A program made the position numbers and the translations under genes. 18,225 bases of DNA from an uncultured Pseudomonadota bacterium (GTDB lineage Bacteria > Desulfobacterota_B > Binatia > UBA9968), in contig CAMLCX010000032.1 of assembly GCA_946478635.1 (NCBI GenBank), positions 1 to 18,225 on the forward strand. Reading direction: 5' to 3'. This document shows positions 15,421 to 18,225 of the stretch, piece after piece; the first letter of the stretch is position 1; each line of letters begins with the position of its first letter. A model generated the notes under the pieces. The model did not search any database, was not told where the DNA came from, and saw only the letters and a list, made by a program, of their open reading frames with translations.

Positions 15421-16107
15421 CTACGTGCCACGCCGATTGCCGAATAGTTCGATGTGCAGGCGTGGGGTGAAGCCGTAGCCGTAGTGAAGGCATTGTTTGA
15501 CGATCCAAGCTGTTTTTTCCCGAAGTTGTCTCTTCGTAGTGCCCTGCGCCATGATCAAAACGCGAGCGGGGTCGACATTCTTGAGTTGGCCGACAATGCT
15601 TTGAATCTCGGAAATATCGCCTTTCCTATCCACGACAAATTTGAGCTGGTAGTCGTAAGCATCCAGATAAGCTTGCACCACCGGAAGATTTAACCGCCGC
15701 TCTTCGTGCATTGCCGCGAATTTGCCTTTTGCTCTTCTGCGAGGCGTGGAATTCGCCAACTTGGGGCTGAGCGATACGAGATCGCAATGCACCGGCTTAA
15801 AAATCGTGCCGGCAGTCTCGATGGTGACATGCTTGCGTTTGTCTCTAAGCGCGATCGTTAGCTCTTCGATCTCCGTTGCCAGGAGCGGCTCGCCGCCGGT
15901 GATCACGACATGGCTTGTTGGATGTCGATCGACGCGAGAGAGAATCTTGCCGAGCGGCCATGAAGCCCCCTCGGGTCGCCACGAGGTGTAAGGAGTGTCG
16001 CACCAAACGCAGCGTAAATTGCATCCGGAAGTCCTGATGAACAGGGATGGCGTGCCGGCAAGCCGGCCTTCGCCTTGGATCGAATAGAAGATCTCGCTGA
16101 TGCGCAC
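15421..16107 (-). CDS. queE: 7-carboxy-7-deazaguanine synthase (radical SAM)
   Basis: Encodes 228 residues. Radical SAM enzyme converting 6-carboxy-5,6,7,8-tetrahydropterin to 7-carboxy-7-deazaguanine in the preQ0/queuosine pathway. The N-terminus SEIFYSIQGEGRLAGTPS is diagnostic. The cluster motif is C29-x3-C33-x2-C36 (CNLRCVWCDT), followed by the SAM motif ITGGEPL (69-75). The ending RLHIELFGNRRGT matches the QueE end. The start is GTG: an in-frame TAA lies 12 bases upstream and no other start fits. No strong Shine-Dalgarno is visible. QueC, QueD and QueF are not in the window, so the pathway genes are split. It is divergent from the small-ORF/uvrA pair. Confidence 0.95.
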   Translation of the reverse strand: MRISEIFYSIQGEGRLAGTPSLFIRTSGCNLRCVWCDTPYTSWRPEGASWPLGKILSRVDRHPTSHVVITGGEPLLATEIEELTIALRDKRKHVTIETAGTIFKPVHCDLVSLSPKLANSTPRRRAKGKFAAMHEERRLNLPVVQAYLDAYDYQLKFVVDRKGDISEIQSIVGQLKNVDPARVLIMAQGTTKRQLREKTAWIVKQCLHYGYGFTPRLHIELFGNRRGT

Positions 16108-16323
16108 GGGGATAACTTATCAGAGCGCCGCCGTGCCTTGAAGCGTCGGCGCGCATTTCTCTTGTCTGCCTTGGACCAGGCAACACCCATGGAACTTGCG
16201 CGCGAGAGCGAACCCCGATTGCGGACAGCAAACTTGCAACGACGGCACCGTGTGGTAGAGGTTAAGATTGGCAAATGACCGAAAATCACTCGACTATACG
16301 CAGCATGAAGAACGATTATCGGA

Positions 16324-16566
16324 ATGACGGCAGATGAGGCAGGGCTGGCGGCCGAGGAGCGCAGAATTCGCCGGCTGCGCCGCGCCATGGACGTTGCCGC
16401 AGCGCTTCTCTGGAGCGTGAATCTAACGCTCGAAGAAGCGCGGGATGTGGTCGGCCATGCGAAAGATACGGCGCTGCAACTTTTTCCAGACAAGGAAGAA
16501 ACGTTTGATCTGATTTACGGCGCGCGTTTCCGGCGCATTCTTGTAGCAAAATATCGCTTGCAGTGA
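16324..16566 (+). CDS. Small helical protein upstream of uvrA, unknown function
   Basis: Encodes 80 residues, probably all helical: an Arg-rich first helix (RRIRRLRRAM), a hydrophobic stretch AAALLWSVNLTLEEARDVV, and a C-terminal FPDKEETFDLIYGARFRRIL. It has no signal peptide or cysteine. The ATG is bounded by an in-frame TGA at 16306-16308, and the ribosome binding site is weak. It ends 41 bases before uvrA on the same strand, so translation from a shared mRNA is likely. It resembles small conserved hypotheticals of proteobacteria but no named family was recognised. Confidence 0.65.
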   Translation: MTADEAGLAAEERRIRRLRRAMDVAAALLWSVNLTLEEARDVVGHAKDTALQLFPDKEETFDLIYGARFRRILVAKYRLQ

Positions 16567-16607
16567 AACAACGAGGCGCGACGAACCCTTCGCACAAAAA
16601 TCTAACC

Positions 16608-18225
16608 ATGGACGGAAGATTCATTCATATCCGCGGCGCCAAGCAAAACAATCTAAAAAATCTCGACTTCCACATCCCTCTCAACCAGCTGACGGTGGTG
16701 ACCGGCGTCAGCGGTTCCGGAAAATCGACGCTTGCATTTGACATCCTCTATGCCGAAGGGCAGCGCCGCTACGTCGAAAGCTTTTCCGCCTATGCCCGGC
16801 AATTTCTCGACCGCATGGACAAACCGGACGTGGAAAGCATCGAGGGGATTCCCCCAACCATCGCCATCGATCAAAGCCGCCCGGTGCGGACTTCGCGCTC
16901 CACCGTCGGCACGATGACCGAGCTGCACGACCACTTCAAGCTGCTCTTTGCCAAGATCGCCGTGCTCCACTGCCGCGGCTGCGATCGCATCGTCGAGCGC
17001 GACAGCGCGCAATCGATCTACGCCAAACTCGGAGCGATCCCGGAAGGAACGCCTCTCGTGCTGACTTTTCCGTTGGCGCAATCCGTCGTGGCTTGGGATG
17101 AAGTACGGAACGGTCTGCGCCAAGCGGGTTTTCATCGCTTGCTGTTCGGCCGCGAGATACGCGAGCTCGACGAACTCGAGCTAGCGCCAAACGGGAGCGA
17201 TGCTTTTCAGGTCGTCGTCGATCGCTTCGCTTTCCGACCGGAAAATAAAAAACGAATTGCGGAATCGCTGGAGCAGGCCTTTCACTACGGCAAGGGACGG
17301 CTGAGTCTGCTGTTTCCGCAGGACAACTGGCGCTCGGAGCCGTTCAGCAATCATTTGCATTGCCCGCATTGCGACATCTCTTACCGCGATCCGGTGCCCA
17401 ATCTTTTTTCTTTCAATAGCCCGCTCGGCGCCTGTGAAACCTGCCGGGGTTTCGGCCGAATCATCGACATCGATCTCGACCTGGTGATTCCCGATCCGGG
17501 GAAATCGCTCAGCGACGGCGCCATCAAACCGTGGCTCAACCGGACTCGGCGCATGCGCCGCCTGTTGGATTTTTGCGAACGAAAAAAAGTCCCGACCAAA
17601 AAGCCGTGGGGCGAGCTGACCGACAAGCAGAAACAATTTGTCGTCGAGGGCGATGGCGAATACAAGGGCATTCGCGGCTGGTTTCGCCGGCTCGAACGCA
17701 AGAGCTACCGCATGCACGTGCGCGTGCTGCTGGCGCGCTATCGCGCCTATCTCATGTGCCCCGATTGCAACGGCACCCGCCTCAAGCCCGACGCCCTGCA
17801 CTATCGGATCGACGGCAAAGATGTCGCTCAGGTAAGCGCCCTGAGCGTCGGCGCGGCGCGCCGCTTTTTTGAGGATCTCAAGCCGGCCGGCGCGCTCGAT
17901 CAAATCGCCAGTTTGATTCTCCATGAAATTCGTCGCCGGCTGGCCTATCTCGCCGGCGTCGGATTGGAATATCTGACGCTCGACCGCCAGTCGCGCACGC
18001 TTTCCGGCGGCGAGCTCGAGCGCGTCGATCTGACCACCGCCCTGGGCTCCTCGCTGGTGAATACGCTTTACGTGTTGGATGAGCCGTCCATCGGACTGCA
18101 CCCGCGCGACAGCCGGCGCCTCGTGGAAATTCTCCATCGCTTGCGCGCCAACCATAATACCGTGGTGGTGGTCGAGCATGATCCGGAGATCATCAAGGAA
18201 TGCGATCACATCATCGATCTTGGGC
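16608..18225 (+). CDS. uvrA: UvrA excinuclease subunit (partial, long-paralogue type)
   Basis: The first 539 codons are present; the gene runs off the window. The product is an ABC-type ATPase that scans DNA for lesions in nucleotide excision repair. Walker A is GVSGSGKST (33-41). RRYVESFSAYARQFLDRMDKPDVE is typical of UvrA. A CxxC at 122/125 and zinc-binding cysteines C252, C255, C276, C279 in the NLFSFNSPLGACETC region are intact. The ABC signature is LSGGE (465-469), followed by VLDEPSIGLHPRD and a Walker B/H-loop VVVVEHD. TMTELHDHFKLLFAKIAVLHCRGC and LSGGELERVDLTTALGSSLVNT look more like the double-length UvrA paralogues than canonical UvrA. No Shine-Dalgarno is evident before the ATG. 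Confidence 0.93.
   Translation, partial: MDGRFIHIRGAKQNNLKNLDFHIPLNQLTVVTGVSGSGKSTLAFDILYAEGQRRYVESFSAYARQFLDRMDKPDVESIEGIPPTIAIDQSRPVRTSRSTVGTMTELHDHFKLLFAKIAVLHCRGCDRIVERDSAQSIYAKLGAIPEGTPLVLTFPLAQSVVAWDEVRNGLRQAGFHRLLFGREIRELDELELAPNGSDAFQVVVDRFAFRPENKKRIAESLEQAFHYGKGRLSLLFPQDNWRSEPFSNHLHCPHCDISYRDPVPNLFSFNSPLGACETCRGFGRIIDIDLDLVIPDPGKSLSDGAIKPWLNRTRRMRRLLDFCERKKVPTKKPWGELTDKQKQFVVEGDGEYKGIRGWFRRLERKSYRMHVRVLLARYRAYLMCPDCNGTRLKPDALHYRIDGKDVAQVSALSVGAARRFFEDLKPAGALDQIASLILHEIRRRLAYLAGVGLEYLTLDRQSRTLSGGELERVDLTTALGSSLVNTLYVLDEPSIGLHPRDSRRLVEILHRLRANHNTVVVVEHDPEIIKECDHIIDLG

Noticed and set aside
16075..16278. 67-codon plus-strand frame in the queE upstream region
   Set aside because: It overlaps the start of queE on the opposite strand, is Arg-rich and has no ribosome binding site or family features.
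17181..18209. 342-codon minus-strand frame opposite uvrA
   Set aside because: It mirrors the conserved UvrA coding sequence, and has no domain of its own.
1..18225. CRISPR arrays, tRNA or rRNA genes, insertion sequences and integrase genes
   Set aside because: No regularly spaced direct repeats, no T-loop plus acceptor pairing, no transposase or tyrosine-recombinase motifs were seen on either strand.

Overview
The window looks like chromosomal DNA from an uncultured Gram-negative (diderm) bacterium of moderately high GC. A LysM-bearing lytic transglycosylase and a class A penicillin-binding protein point to a periplasmic murein layer. Several unlinked NMT1/THI5-type substrate-binding proteins without permeases, together with an amidohydrolase_2 enzyme, resemble gene content common in soil and groundwater lineages once called Deltaproteobacteria (for example Binatota or Tectomicrobia). 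That placement is inference; no rRNA or tRNA gene was seen.

Layout. 64-567 (-): DoxX-like membrane protein. 852-2129 (+): MltD-type lytic transglycosylase with a good promoter and terminator. 2272-4012 (+): secreted substrate-binding protein, then a heme-oxygenase-like diiron oxidase (HDO, PqqC/CADD-like). 4095-4781 (-): RidA-like protein, convergent with the oxidase across a long hairpin. 4931-6243 (+): small membrane protein and a beta-hydroxyacid dehydrogenase. 6309-6420: decayed C-terminus of an amidohydrolase. 6469-7218 (-): NYN ribonuclease with an OST-HTH/LOTUS domain. 7486-10668 (-): operon-like set transcribed as signal-less substrate-binding protein, amidohydrolase, secreted substrate-binding protein. 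10829-11254 (+): cupin. 11255-12010: gene-poor region with inverted repeats. 12011-15145 (+): large divergent class A PBP. 15421-16107 (-): QueE. 16324-16566 (+): small helical protein. 16608 to the window end (+): UvrA, cut by the window edge and resembling the long UvrA paralogue.

How the genes may work together. The murein genes at either side are housekeeping. The central part is an accessory catabolic or uptake zone: three NMT1-fold binding proteins with no permease or ATPase, an amidohydrolase plus the relic of another, a diiron oxidase, a cupin, a RidA-like protein and a hydroxyacid dehydrogenase. These suggest capture and processing of small nitrogenous or aromatic metabolites, but no substrate can be read from the sequence. 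The most unusual points are a binding protein that has lost its export signal and has five cysteines, a promoter that would make the first binding-protein mRNA leaderless, and a two-block inverted repeat at 11549-11724. Intergenic spaces are rich in short palindromic or inverted dispersed elements. No CRISPR array, prophage or intact insertion sequence was found.
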